DNA from: Metellina segmentata
Lineage: Eukaryota; Arthropoda; Arachnida; Araneae; Tetragnathidae
Length of the DNA stretch: 64,000 nucleotides
Direction: 5' to 3'
Assembly (NCBI GenBank): GCA_947359465.1
Contig: OX375877.1
Location: forward strand, 58,005,359 to 58,069,358
Each line of letters starts with the position of its first letter. Within the stretch, counting starts at the first letter, position 1. Position numbers and translations under genes: made by a program. The notes under the pieces were generated by a model. The model did no database searches. It worked only from the letters and a program-made list of their open reading frames with translations, and was not told the DNA's origin. Shown in pieces: positions 36,016-48,249 of the stretch.

Positions 36016-36577
36016 CACTATACAGACAAAAGTATTTGGACATTGAAGATATTCGGAGGAGGATCCATCAGTGTGGGGTTATTTTCCTAGTTAGAACTCG
36101 GCCCATTGTTTTATGTTCCTGGTACCACGAACGCTGACGTGTACCTCGACGTTCTGGATAGTTCAGCCTTGCCTACACTATGGCAATACTATGGCGATGA
36201 TGGTTGTTTCTGCCAACAGGATCCAGCTCCATGTCATACTGCAAAACGTCTACTGGACTGGTTTCCTGAAAATGAGATCAATTTGCTTGACTGGCCTGTT
36301 CAGAGCCCCGATCTCAATCCGATCGAGCACTTGTGGGAGAAATTGGAACGACGAGTACGACACCGTCACGCACACCCATCTTCACAACAATATCTTCTCA
36401 CAACCTTGCAAGGGGCATGGCGGGCTATTGCTGCCGACTTACAAAGAACTCGTGGAAAGAATGCCTCGTCGTGTTGCAGTAGTAATACAAGCAAAAGGAT
36501 TACCCGTAACTAAATAGAATAATAAAGCACTTTTTCTGAAAAAACATGCAGTGTTGAATACTTTTGTCCATATAGTG
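36016..36577 (+). mobile_element. Deleted Tc1-like (DD34E) transposon (duplication copy 1)
   Basis: The left end is CACTATACAGACAAAAGTAT and the right end reverse complemented is CACTATATGGACAAAAGTAT. TA lies before the left end but TG follows the right end, a decayed target duplication. At 562 bp it has the same internal deletion as the 9.2 and 23.9 kb copies. Confidence 0.85.
36106..36513 (+). pseudogene. Tc1 transposase C-terminal fragment, 135 codons (copy 1)
   Basis: One uninterrupted frame starts MFYVPGTTNADVYLDVL and carries CFCQQD, the second catalytic Asp. The Glu of SPDLNPIEHLWEKLERRV lies 34 residues later, matching DD34E. The DNA-binding N-terminus and the first catalytic Asp are deleted, so it cannot transpose itself. 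The frame has stayed open, and it ends with a near-terminal CSSNTSKR. Confidence 0.8.
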
Positions 36578-37912
36578 TGTGTTCAGAATTTAACTGTGGT
36601 AACATGACTGAGATTTGCGTTTTTCCTTGCTGGGAATACGAATTAACACGATTAAAAACAAACTATACTTTATTTAACTTAGAGTTATGAGATCTATATA
36701 TGGAATATGAATGCTATATTCATTAAAAAAATGGATTGAAATAAGATGAAATGTGAGTTAGGACACATAACCATCAATATAAAAAAGTGATTAAAATATC
36801 TTTTAGAGCACAGACGGTGTTACGCTCAGGTGTGTGCTAGTAAAATAATAAATCCATGGTATCATAAGATAAGCATGACTGATTATCTATCTTCGGCGAT
36901 TTATTCTGTTTAATGTAAGTCAGTTTACATTTGACAGTTGTGTATGGTAGTCCATCTAATTTTATCATGAGACTCATGATTTAGAGACATAAACTTAATA
37001 CCTTTACCGCGTGCTATTGTGATAATATCAAAATCAATCGCCGCTGTGTAAACACTAGGAAGTGACGAGAAAATGTCGGCCGAATAGGATGGAGTCACTA
37101 TTCTCCGTAAAAATAGGAATTTATAAAATGTTTATTAGGCGACGGAGATAGAGCAGCTGAAGGACAAAGCGTTTCTGTTTCACTTTGCATTAAAATGGTG
37201 AACATCATCTCGTGCACTTTTACTAGTGTGCTAATTCTCATTCTCAAAACCTTTCCTTTCGGCTGGCTGAAAGTACACACCATGCACAGTCACATTATCA
37301 CAATTATTTTCTGAACGTCCAATTCAATAGGATCAAGTTCAAGTGCAATTCGGTATTTTTTGCCGTTAAGGTATCTCGAACACGTTGAAAATGTCAGTTC
37401 TGACCAAAATTTCAAAAATTAAAAAAAAAAAAATTAAAAAAAAAAACGTTTTTGATCTTATTTGATAGAGTATTTATTTGACATTCCAAATTATATTTGA
37501 TTTTTTTCTCTAAGTTAATTAGTTGCAGATATATTAAGATTTTAATCTCGACGGTAAAACCTGAAGTGTAGGCATGAAAAACACCGGAAATGACCGTTAA
37601 AAGACCAAAAACCTGTCAAAATTTAATTCTAAAACCTACATTTTTTGCAAATATAAGTTTAGAAAGTTTTCTCAAATGTTTAAATGGTTTCCCTTTTGGA
37701 AATATTGTGAACAATTTTAAAGGAGAAGTCAAGAACAAAATTGTTTACACAAACAGTAAAAGCAATATATTATATACTACTATATTTTTATTTCCAACAC
37801 TGCAGGCTATTGCGGACGCAAATCCTTCCGCCAAAAGTACACACATAAAAACAAGAATTGAAACATAAAATACAAAATTCAAGGGGGAAATACAACTAAT
37901 AAAAATATAAAA
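36578..37912. other. No gene recognised (end of duplication copy 1)
   Basis: AT-rich DNA with long A runs near 37,420-37,446. Short open stretches at 37,098-37,283 and 37,590-37,868 lack recognisable features and recur in copy 2. Confidence 0.4.
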
Positions 37913-38219
37913 TTTCTGAATATATTACGTGTTTAATGTTTTCAATTCTTTTTTTCGTTAGAAGTATATTAATATAAAATGTCATGCTTTCAGTAGGATA
38001 AAATAGGTTGCAGAATTTTAATTTCAACACTTATCGAACTTTTTTGAATTGTTGAAAATTTACAAGTTTTGTTGTTACATAAAATCGTTAAACAATGTAT
38101 TTACAACAGAGTTTTTGAATAGTGTTTTAGTAAAATAAAGATACAATCTGAAGTGATAACAATACATTGTTCGAAAAGATTTCTGACACTTTAAGAAACT
38201 TCCGATTTATGCGCATATT

Positions 38220-39734
38220 ATGAATCGTAAACTCTTCAAAATGGACAAACCTTCAGTTTTAGCGATGATGTTTTTGTTCCCATGGTTTTGGGGACTTTAT
38301 GGACTAATTATTATTGGCGATTGGATATACATAGCATGGATAATGATATATATTATATTGATTGTGGCTTTAGACAGCGAGAAAGTGGAAAGAATTAAAA
38401 AAGATGAACGTAAAGAGCAAATAAATACAAAGGCTAACGATGGAAAAGAGAATAAATGCCAAATATTGAATTCAGAAAGTGAAATTGAAAAAGGAGATAA
38501 AGAGGATCTGACTACAATCAAGCCAGAGGAAGAATCAGCAAACATAAAAGTGAATAACGCCAATACAACGGTGGAAGAAAAAACTGATATATTCGCTTAT
38601 GGGGATTCGAAAGACTTGGTGAAAACAAGTGACTGTATTGAGATTGTATTTGAAACTAAGAGAGAAAATTTATCAAAAGTAAAAGTGGATGAATGCAGTG
38701 AAGATTTTGTGCATGAATTAACGAAAGTGAATGATAGTACCGATATTTTAAGCCCATCGTGTCAAATCGAGGGAAGAAATTTTGAAAACCTATTTTCAAC
38801 ACCTGGAGCCAATCCTATCAGCGCAATGATGGAAGTAATAAATGCGAATGAATTGAAGAATTCGTCAAAATTTGGCGATGGCATTCATACTGCAAAAGTA
38901 TTATACAAAAATGTGACTAAATGTTTCGAAGACAAACACCCCACGGTAAAAGAAGTGCATGTGGAAGCAAATCCAGTAAAAGCAACGATTGGATGTGCTT
39001 TTGGAGATACTTTTACAGAATCATTAAATACAGATGAAGGTAAGAGGAATGCATCCACATCATTTCAAACTATGACTGGAACCTTTGGAGAAAAGCCTCC
39101 AACTTTTGGAACCGATGAAGGTGCAACTGGGGATTCAGTGAAGGATGTAAAGAAACCAGATTTGAGTTACAAGATCAAAGACGATAATTTGCCATGCGAG
39201 AGTAAGACTTCAAAGATAAGTCCTGTCTCAAGTTGTTTGAACAAATATCCGTCAGAGGTATCAAAGGCAAAGCACCGCCTATTTACTAAAGAAAAAAGGT
39301 TGCAACCAAGACGTTCTGCACCTGCAATGAGATATGCTCAGGAGCAAAAGCCTGGACTCATAAAGCTTAAACAAATTTGGTCCTCCCAGACAGATAACCC
39401 TATTCCTGGTCCAGCTTATTTTATGAATAATTCACTCTTTTATTTCGAGCACCGTTTCCATTGGGCCCATTTGAAAAACAAGATGAAGTTTAAGCCGAAT
39501 TTGAGAACTATTGATGAAGGCAATGAAGACGAAGAACTTTGTGCTGTAGTTGGTGCCGTTAGAGGTACCGAAGTCACCAGTTGTACAATCAAGCTGTCCA
39601 TCAAACAAAGGCTGACCTCATTATTGACGAATAAGACACAAAAAAGTACACAAAGATTGAAGAAAAAGGATATGGTGAAAATAGTCAGGAAGAAACTATT
39701 GAAAATTAAGAACTTTAATTTCTTTCATAAATGA
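38220..39734 (+). CDS. Intronless gene for a 504-residue two-helix membrane protein of unknown family, copy 2
   Basis: The protein is identical to that of 29,654-31,168. The only coding difference I noticed is synonymous: a serine codon AGC in copy 1 is AGT here, at about 39,645. The duplicated segment includes 307 bases upstream of the ATG, so both copies share the proximal promoter but not anything further upstream. Both also keep about 730 bases of shared 3' flank before the Helitron end. Features are as for copy 1: two N-terminal hydrophobic helices, a long charged and probably disordered tail, and a basic C-terminus. The function is unknown. Confidence 0.82.
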   Translation: MNRKLFKMDKPSVLAMMFLFPWFWGLYGLIIIGDWIYIAWIMIYIILIVALDSEKVERIKKDERKEQINTKANDGKENKCQILNSESEIEKGDKEDLTTIKPEEESANIKVNNANTTVEEKTDIFAYGDSKDLVKTSDCIEIVFETKRENLSKVKVDECSEDFVHELTKVNDSTDILSPSCQIEGRNFENLFSTPGANPISAMMEVINANELKNSSKFGDGIHTAKVLYKNVTKCFEDKHPTVKEVHVEANPVKATIGCAFGDTFTESLNTDEGKRNASTSFQTMTGTFGEKPPTFGTDEGATGDSVKDVKKPDLSYKIKDDNLPCESKTSKISPVSSCLNKYPSEVSKAKHRLFTKEKRLQPRRSAPAMRYAQEQKPGLIKLKQIWSSQTDNPIPGPAYFMNNSLFYFEHRFHWAHLKNKMKFKPNLRTIDEGNEDEELCAVVGAVRGTEVTSCTIKLSIKQRLTSLLTNKTQKSTQRLKKKDMVKIVRKKLLKIKNFNFFHK

Positions 39735-40007
39735 TGGTTTAGTTTGTAAAATAATATTTTCATAAGATTGTCTAAAAAAGGACTTTTTTTTGTATCAAGA
39801 TAAAGTATTTTAAGCGATGTATGATGGTTAGTTTATAGTTAGGTTTTCATATTTGTCTAAAAATGGATTTTTGTACCAAGATAATATATCATGCAATGGA
39901 TGGATATGTTATAATAATGAATGTTATAGAAATCGTATGCACAAATATTTTGTATTCTACTTTAAAATATATATTCAAAATCTCTTAATTATCTGAAATC
40001 TAGTAAA

Positions 40008-40013
40008 AATAAA
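40008..40013 (+). terminator. Polyadenylation signal, copy 2 of the 504-residue gene
   Basis: AATAAA at the position equivalent to that in copy 1. Confidence 0.5.
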
Positions 40014-40443
40014 AAGAATTCGTTCACCAAACTCTGTGTTTCATTTTTATGTCAATATGTATCAAGTGTTTTTTTCACGATTTTACAAACCCTAATTTTT
40101 AAAACGTAGTCAGAAGAACAAAAAGCTCGTGGGACCCCAAATATAAGAACGAAAGTTTTCATACACAAGCTTTAAAAACACTTAAAAAGGTTTATATGAA
40201 TGCAAAAAGTAGTTTGTTATTTATAATAACCAGGATCTGAACTTAAAATTATTTCTGTCAACTAATGAAATTGCCACATCTCGGTCAATTTAAGAATAAG
40301 AATGATTACAAAAATTGTTCCGCAAATATTTACAAAAAATAAATTACATTAAGTAATCAAATCTTGTTCCCCGTAATAAAGATTGTTTCATATTTTGAAA
40401 AATAATTTGTTTTCATAAAATAAAATAACTGCTATTTTAAGAA

Positions 40444-40755
40444 CTAGGGGGCTCCGCACCCTGCTCGCTAACGCTCGCCAACCCCCGGGGATTGCTACTC
40501 AATCCCATTTGGTTTGCTTCTCAAACTAACACTCCTTTTACATATGACATTTGGTTTGCTTCGCAAACCAACATTCCTTTCGCAGAGTGAAACTATCTGA
40601 ATAATTTGTATTATCCTGATTTCACTTTACGGTCCATCACGTCACAGCGAGGGTTTCGCACCCTGTTCGCTTACGCTCGCCGACCCCCGGGGATTGCTAC
40701 ACAATCCCGTTTGGTTTGCTTCGCAAACCAATACCTCTTACGCAAGTGATTTCAC
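40444..40755 (-). mobile_element. Helitron B 3' end with a chain of hairpins, copy 2
   Basis: The duplicate of 31,878-32,185, with the same CTAG end and hairpin modules. Confidence 0.6.
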
Positions 40756-41674
40756 TCTTTTTTGCTTTAACACTTAATGCACCCTAAACTAATAGCCGCA
40801 TGGGCAAAAAATCTTCTGCATCTTGTTCCTTGTACAATTTTAAGTAAACCCTGTTAATCTCCAAACTTTACGATGTGTACTTTGTACTTTCTCGGTAAAC
40901 CGTCTGAGAGCAGAGGGAAAAAAGCGAGCCTTTTTACACGCGAAATAAAAATAAATCGTTTTTATGGCAATTATTGCTACGATAAATTTCATATCTGGCA
41001 AATCCGATAGTCAAAAATACAACTCTCCGAAAATTTGCTCCGCGAAATAAAAAATACGAAATTTGTGTCACGTACTTTTGATTGCATCGAATTTATTTAT
41101 GAACCAATTTTTAAAATAATGGGGGGGGATGAAATTTTACGACTTTATTTCATTTGGTAAATAAAATTTAGTCTTATTACTTCTCTACATAAATATGCTC
41201 GTACATTTCAGGACATGTGAAATTGGCAAAAGTAAATTAAGAGAACGTTCTACAGATTAAATAACATTAATCACTGATTTTTTTGCATAAGAATTAAAAA
41301 TATTGAAATTATGAAGGCTTGTTTGGGCCCTAATAGAGTAATAAGTTTGATTGGTTTGTCACTTTACAGACATTTTTCGCGACACAAAGAATCAAATTGT
41401 AAGAATTTAAATCCTCAGATAACGACAAGAAAAAAATGGATCCTTGTAATATTCGATGCGATAATATTTTCAAGACCGTGTTTCTCAATTCCAAAAAGAT
41501 TACCATTGTAGAGGTGGCTACGTAAGACTTACTCAATATTCTCCCATTCAATTGAATGATAAAGTTCAGCGATCATTACACATGGTACTGATAACAGGTG
41601 ATGTAATGACGAGCAACTACATACTTAAACGATACCGACTTGTTTAAAAAATGTTAGATTTCTTTTAAACTTCA

Positions 41675-41977
41675 GACCGCCGTAGAGTCCTGATTAGTAA
41701 CTTGAGGGTTGCGATATCGAAACTAGATCCAACCAAATACCGTCGCGTACGCGGGGGATGGTACATGTTAAAACAGTCGTAGCCTCAAATGTCCTCAGGT
41801 TGGCGTAGTGTGAAAGTTTGGAGAGTTGGGTGCTAGATCAGGTGTTGACATTATCTGACCGTGGTTTAAAATTACGAGGTGTTGTTGTCCTCAGATCTTT
41901 CCCTTTGAGATGGATCCCGGAGAGTTACCAATGCCTCTTTGTGTCGCTCCAGAGCGATGTAAATTTTACTACCTACC
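41675..41977 (+). repeat. SINE family S1 (in duplication copy 2)
   Basis: The duplicate of the SINE at 33,110-33,412. Confidence 0.65.
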
Positions 41978-42035
41978 TTCATTTAAAGCTACCTTAATTA
42001 ACCTAGGTCTTACGTACTGAATACACCCACAAGAT

Positions 42036-43897
42036 TCATGGATTTGGTTTGTCGATCTACTTGACTATTTTTAAATGAGGGCTAATTAAATCGGAGATTA
42101 ATACTAAATAATCATTATATACATTTCACTAACGTACATGGCACAAAAAAAAAACGCTATTCATGGATTTGGTTTGTTGATCTACTTGACTATTTTTAAA
42201 TGAGGGCTAATTAAATCGGAGATTAATACTGAATAATCATTATATACATTTCACTAACGTACATGGCACAAAAAAAAAACGCTATTCATGGATTTGGTTT
42301 GTCGATCTACTTGACTATTTTTAAATGAGGGCTAGTTAAATCGGAGATTAATACTGAATAATCATTATATACATTTCACTAACGTACATGGCACAAAAAA
42401 AACGCTATTCATGGATTTGGTTTGTTGATCTACTTGACTATTTTTAAATGAGGGCTAATTAAATCGGAGATTAATACTGAATAATCATTATATACATTTC
42501 ACTAACGTACATGGCACAAAAAAAAACGCTATTCATGGATTTGGTTTGTCAATCTACTTGACTATTTTTAAATGAGGGCTAATTAAATCGGAGATTAATA
42601 CTGAATAATCATTATATACATTTCACTAACGTACTTGGCACAAAAAAAAACGCTATTTATGGATTTGGTTTGTTGATCTACTTGACTATTTTTAAATGAG
42701 GGCTAATTAAATCGGAGATTAATACTGAATAATCATTATATACATTTCCCTAACGTACATGGCACAAAAAAAAAACCGCTATTCATGGATTTGGTTTGTT
42801 GATCTACTTGACTATTTTTAAATGAGGGCTTATTAAATCGGAGATTAATACTGAATAATCATTATATACATTTCACTAACGTACATGGCACAAAAAAACG
42901 CTATTCATGGTTTTGGTTTGTCGATCTAGTTGACTATTTTTAAATGAGGGCTAATTAAATCGGAGATTAATACTGAATAATCATTATATACATTTCACTA
43001 ACGTACATGGCACACAAAAAAAACGCTATTCATGGTTTTGGTTTGTTGATCTACTTGACTATTTTTAAATGAGGGTTAATTAAATCGGAGATTAATACTG
43101 AATAATCATTATATACATTTCACTAACGTACATGGCACAAAAAAAAACGCTATTCATGGATTTGGTTTGTCGATCTACTTGACTATTTTTAAATGAGGGC
43201 TAATTAAATCTAAGATTAATACTGAATAATCATTATATACATTTCACTAACGTACATGGCACAAAAAAAACGCTATTCATGGATTTGGTTTGTTGATCTA
43301 CTTGACTATTTTTAAATGAGGGCTAATTAAATCGGAGATTAATACTGAATAATCATTATATACATTTCACTAACGTACATGGCACAAAAAAAAACGCTAT
43401 TCATGGATTTGGTTTGTTGATCTACTTGACTATTTTTAAATGAGGGCTAATTAAATCGGAGATTAATACTGAATAATCATTATATAGATTTCACTAACGT
43501 ACATGGCACAAAAAAAAACGCTATTCATGGATTTGGTTTGTCGATCTACTTGACTATTTTTAAATGAGGGCTAATTAAATCGGAGATTAATACTGAATAA
43601 TCATTATATACATTTCACTAACGTACATGGCACAAAAAAAAAACGCTATTCATGGATTTGGTTTGTTGATCTACTTGATTTTTTTAAAATGAGGGCTAAT
43701 TAAATCGAAGATTAATACTGAATAATCATTATATACATTTCACTAACGTACATGGCACAAAAAAAAACGCTATCAGGTATTTGGCTTGTCGATCTACTTG
43801 ACTATTTTTAAATGAGGGCTAATTAAATCGGAGATTAATACTGAATAATCATTATATACATTTCACTAACGTACATGGTACAAAAAAAAACGCTATT
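42036..43897. repeat. 124 bp satellite, 15 units (copy 2)
   Basis: The same array as in copy 1 but three units shorter. The unit beginning at about 42,655 has the start of copy-1 unit 6 (TTTATGGATTTGG) and the end of copy-1 unit 9 (CATTTCCCTAACG). This pins a precise three-unit difference and breaks the CG/TG alternation at that point. Confidence 0.95.
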
Positions 43898-44206
43898 TGT
43901 TTATTATCGAATGGCAACAAAAAGGTATAAGAAGTTTAACATCGTCAGCTAAGGGATTAAGTCCCTTATTTTGCTGCAAAGTTTATAAATAGACTAAACT
44001 TGAACTAAGAGTTGCATAATACTGCCAAAACTACACGGAAGATCTCACCGCTTGAATGAAATTCTTGAGCTTTCTGATAGCAGAAAGCAACGAGAAATTT
44101 GAGATAGAAATAGCTCGAAAAAGACAATATGAGCAAAAATAGGTTTATCGTTTCAAAATCCCAAATAGCCTTTGAACAAAGGAATGGGATGAACTTGAAG
44201 CATATA

Positions 44207-44768
44207 CACTATACAGACAAAAGTATTTGGACATTGAAGATATTCGGAGGAGGATCCATCAGTGTGGGGTTATTTTCCTAGTTAGAACTCGGCCCATTGT
44301 TTTATGTTCCTGGTACCACGAACGCTGACGTGTACCTCGACGTTCTGGATAGTTCAGCCTTGCCTACACTATGGCAATACTATGGCGATGATGGTTGTTT
44401 CTGCCAACAGGATCCAGCTCCATGTCATACTGCAAAACGTCTACTGGACTGGTTTCCTGAAAATGAGATCAATTTGCTTGACTGGCCTGTTCAGAGCCCC
44501 GATCTCAATCCGATCGAGCACTTGTGGGAGAAATTGGAACGACGAGTACGACACCGTCACGCACACCCATCTTCACAACAATATCTTCTCACAACCTTGC
44601 AAGGGGCATGGCGGGCTATTGCTGCCGACTTAGAAAGAACTCGTGGAAAGAATGCCTCGTCGTGTTGCAGTAGTAATACAAGCAAAAGGATTACCCGTAA
44701 CTAAATAGAATAATAAAGCACTTTTTCTGAAAAAACATGCAGTGTTGAATACTTTTGTCCATATAGTG
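44207..44768 (+). mobile_element. Deleted Tc1-like (DD34E) transposon (duplication copy 2)
   Basis: The duplicate of 36,016-36,577 with the same ends. Confidence 0.85.
44297..44704 (+). pseudogene. Tc1 transposase C-terminal fragment (copy 2)
   Basis: Same 135-codon frame as at 36,106. One replacement is visible, Gln to Glu in DLQRTRG (DLERTRG here), so the copies have begun to diverge. Second Asp and Glu retained; N-terminal half absent. Confidence 0.8.
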
Positions 44769-46098
44769 TGTGTTCAGAATTTAACTGTGGTAACATGACT
44801 GAGATTTGCGTTTTTCCTTGCTGGGAATACGAATTAACACGATTAAAAACAAACTATACTTTATTTAACTTAGAGTTATGAGATCTATATATGGAATATG
44901 AATGCTATATTCATTAAAAAAATGGATTGAAATAAGATGAAATGTGAGTTATTACACATAACCATCAATATAAAAAAGTGATTAAAATATCTTTTAGAGC
45001 ACAGACGGTGTTACGCTCAGGTGTGCTAGTAAAATAATAAATCCATGGTATCATAAGATAAGCATGACTGATTATCTATCTTCGGCGATTTATTCTGTTT
45101 AATGTAAGTCAGTTTACATTTGACAGTTGTGTATGGTAGTCCATCTAATTTTATCATGAGACTCATGATTTAGAGACATAAACTTAATACCTTTACCGCG
45201 TGCTATTGTGATAATATCAAAATCAATCGCCGCTGTGTAAACACTAGGAAGTGACGAGAAAATGTCGGCCGAATAGGATGGAGTCACTATTCTCCGTAAA
45301 AATAGGAATTTATAAAATGTTTATTAGGCGACGGAGATAGAGCAGCTGAAGGACAAAGCGTTTCTGTTTCACTTTGCATTAAAATGGTGAACATCATCTC
45401 GTGCACTTTTACTAGTGTGCTAATTCTCATTCTCAAAACCTTTCCTTTCGGCTGGCTGAAAGTACACACCATGCACAGTCACATTATCACAATTATTTTC
45501 TGAACGTCCAATTCAATAGGATCAAGTTCAAGTGCAATTCGGTATTTTTTGCCGTTAAGGTATCTCGAACACGTTGAAAATGTCAGTTCTGACCAAAATT
45601 TCAAAAATTAAAAAAAAAAATTACAAAAAAAACGTTTTTGATCTTATTTGATAGAGTATTTATTTGACATTCCAAATTATATTTGATTTTTTTCTCTAAG
45701 TTAATTAGTTGCAGATATATTAAGATTTTAATCTCGACGGTAAAACCTGAAGTGTAGGCATGAAAAACACCGGAAATGACCGTTAAAAGACCAAAAACCT
45801 GTCAAAATTTAATTCTAAAACCTACATTTTTTGCAAATATAAGTTTAGAAAGTTTTCTCAAATGTTTAAATGGTTTCCCTTTTGGAAATATTGTGAACAA
45901 TTTTAAAGGAGAAGTCAAGAACAAAATTGTTTACACAAACAGTAAAAGCAATATATTATATACTACTATATTTTTATTCCCAACACTGCAGGCTATTGCG
46001 GACGCAAATCCTTCCGCCAAAAGTACACACATAAAAACAAGAATTGAAACATAAAATACAAAATTCAAGGGGGAAATACAACTAATAAAAATATAAAA

Positions 46099-46826
46099 CG
46101 CGGGAGAAATTGCCGGATCTCCAAAAGGTCCGTTTCCTGGTAGTAAAGTGTTTCGGTTAAAGTTCTACAAGTTCTACTGCATCCATTATTGCACCATCCG
46201 TACAAAGAGGACCCAAGGGGATATTAGGAATTCCAAACTTATCTTGTTGGGTATTATGTACTCCTGTTCGATACTATACTTTGGTTCCGTCATGGTTTTA
46301 TTTGTAATTTTTTTAAATTTTTGTTACAAAGTTCTTCATGATTTATTTATGCATTAAAAAATATCGCCTTGAATTCACCCGTGTAGTAACTAAATATCAA
46401 GCGTTTCAACTTGCCATGAAGAACATGTTTAACAACTCTAATTTTAACAAACTTTATCGCACGCAGTTCGCATCGAACCAAAATTATTTGCAATCTTTTG
46501 GCATGAAAATTTAAATAGAAAACGAGACTTTCGGGCATAATAAAAAAATATTCGAAAACCGCATTCTTATTGGAATAATATTCTCTCTCTTTTGTTTATA
46601 ATCAGTAGAGGTCTTTCCTGAATGAACTCAAAAATTGTTACGTTACAATTTTTCGGTATTTGCATCTTCTGTCATTTTAAGTGCACTAATTTGAAAACTG
46701 CTTGTCATAGATTTCGGAAATAGTCTAATGGAGATTTAAATCATTTCACCTATTTGTTGTACTATACAGAAAATTGACATAACATTGCAGCTGCACGCTT
46801 GATTTGGCAAAAACTTGTGTGTCGGG
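46099..46826. other. No gene recognised
   Basis: Unique sequence directly after the duplication boundary. Short open stretches (46,148-46,357; 46,347-46,538) are unsupported. Confidence 0.4.
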
Positions 46827-47045
46827 TAGGTAGGTACTTTAATTGACGTCACGCAGGAGCAACATAATGGGCCATTGGAAAACGGTCCGGGATCAAACCC
46901 AAAGGGAAAAATCCAACGACAACACCACGTAATTTTGAACCACGGTCAGATGACGAGGCAACACCTGAGCTGGTATCTCACTCTCCAAACCTCCACATTA
47001 CACCAACGGACTCGAACGTAAACCTGTTCCAAACTGCCACCAATT
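46827..47045 (-). repeat. SINE family S1, reverse orientation
   Basis: TAGGTAGGTACTTTAATTG, then CGTCACGCAGGAGC, CCACGTAATTTTGAACCACG and AGATGACGAGGCAACACC match the reverse complement of the S1 body. Confidence 0.65.
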
Positions 47046-47089
47046 CTAGGTAAATGATGATTTATTTTTTCTACTTGGATCTTCATTTC

Positions 47090-47400
47090 TTCTTGGAGTT
47101 GTTATTGTTGACGTGTGTCTCCTGAACTGTGAAACACGAGATCAAGTCCAGTGATCTGAAGTAGGACAGACACAGAAGAAGAATACAGGTTTTATTTTAC
47201 AAACACACAAATTGATCACTGGTAAAGACATTGGGAGTGCAGCTATCCACTTTTCGGAGAGGAAGCACTTGGGCGGGAGTCTGACTTTTCCCTCGGACAT
47301 CACATACAACCAGCCCTAGTAGCCTTAGTCGGGAATCGAACTACGAACCCAAAGTGTGGGAGCAGAGTGCTTTTTCCACTATACAGCTTGGGCGGCTCTT
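47090..47400 (-). repeat. tRNA-derived SINE, second family (S2)
   Basis: On the minus strand, a box A-like GCTGTATAGTGGAAAAAGC and a box B of GTTCGATTCCCGAC (plus strand 47,329-47,342) form a clear tRNA-like head. A GC-richer body and an AT-rich tail follow toward 47,090. The head has no anticodon stem that I could fold confidently, so it is not called as a tRNA gene. Confidence 0.6.
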
Positions 47401-48231
47401 CGTGGAGTCAGAGGGCAGATTCGATTCGACGAAATATCTCGTCATGAGCAACATTGACCAGATATTTGACGGAATATCTTAAAATTAGCTAAACTGACCA
47501 AAACTTGGACGAAATCTCTCGTCGAAAGAAACACTTGGAGGGTTAAAACAATTTGAGGCGACAGATTTCTTTGGCATCTTCTTAATATCAACTCGTGCTT
47601 CTCAACGTCTTCTATTTCTTTTTGGTGCCATTGCTCCCCCACAGATTTCTTTAGAGTACCCCGCAGATTTCTTCGACCCCAAACGTCCCGATTAGAATAT
47701 ATATTACGGTGAAAGGGATTCGGGTCCCTAAAAGTTGGCGATCGAAGTATTTGCTGAAATATTCAACGTTTAATCAATGTCGTATAATCGTCGAGCCTTT
47801 AAGTGCCACGGAAAAGTTAGAAAGCCTCAATTCCTCTTTCAGAATTCAACAGCAAGCTTTTGATAATTTTATGAAAGCTACGTTCACATAACCCAAATAA
47901 GGGCTGGGGAAAACGTTGCTCTTTGTAGCTATCGAGTTCACAGAAGATTTCTCTCATCCTTCATTCACAAGGGCACTACTCGAATTTTAATGCCGTCATT
48001 CAATCTAGATAATCGGAAGATTCCTGGGGATTCTCTTGATAAGAAGGGTTAATCACGTCATGTTAATACGCCATCTTACGGTATTGACTTGGGCCGATCT
48101 CATTGTGTTATCTGAACTATCAGATTTCTTGAACAGCCTAATCTTATTAGGAATAAGGACAATTTCGATGTAATCAGAGGACTAAATATGGCAACTATAC
48201 AGGATCGAAAGCTATTGCCGCCTTTTTTTTT
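47401..48231. other. No gene recognised
   Basis: Near-palindromic GACGAAATATCTCGTC at about 47,428-47,443 and related GACGAAAT-TCTCGTC at about 47,511 resemble the palindromes at 52,915-53,035. No coding support. Confidence 0.4.
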
Positions 48232-48249
48232 GGGGTGGGTGGGTGGGGG
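48232..48249 (+). other. Strong G-quadruplex motif
   Basis: GGGGTGGGTGGGTGGGGG: four G-tracts with single-base T loops, the most stable class of intramolecular G4 motif, in otherwise AT-rich DNA. Confidence 0.85.

Larger units (their letters stand above)
29347..37912 (+). repeat. Tandem segmental duplication, copy 1 (8,566 bp)
   Basis: The whole segment is repeated directly next to itself at 37,913-46,098. The left edge follows GGTTCACC; the right edge AAAAATATAAAA joins straight to TTTCTGAATATATT of copy 2. By eye the copies differ at only a handful of bases outside the satellite, so the duplication is very recent or is an assembly of two haplotypes. It contains an intronless gene, a Helitron end, a SINE, a satellite and a Tc1 derivative. 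Confidence 0.95.
37913..46098 (+). repeat. Tandem segmental duplication, copy 2 (8,186 bp)
   Basis: A direct repeat of 29,347-37,912. It ends AAAAATATAAAA before CGCGGGAGAAATTG, which defines the right boundary. It is 380 bp shorter than copy 1, almost all of it from three missing satellite units. Other visible differences are small: GTTGTTCAA versus GTTGCATAA, GTTAGGACAC versus GTTATTACAC, a GT deletion in CAGGTGTGTGC, and A-run lengths. Confidence 0.95.

Noticed and set aside
47329..47387. Possible tRNA gene
   Set aside because: Box A and B are present, but no acceptor or anticodon stem could be folded convincingly and the sequence continues into a SINE body.
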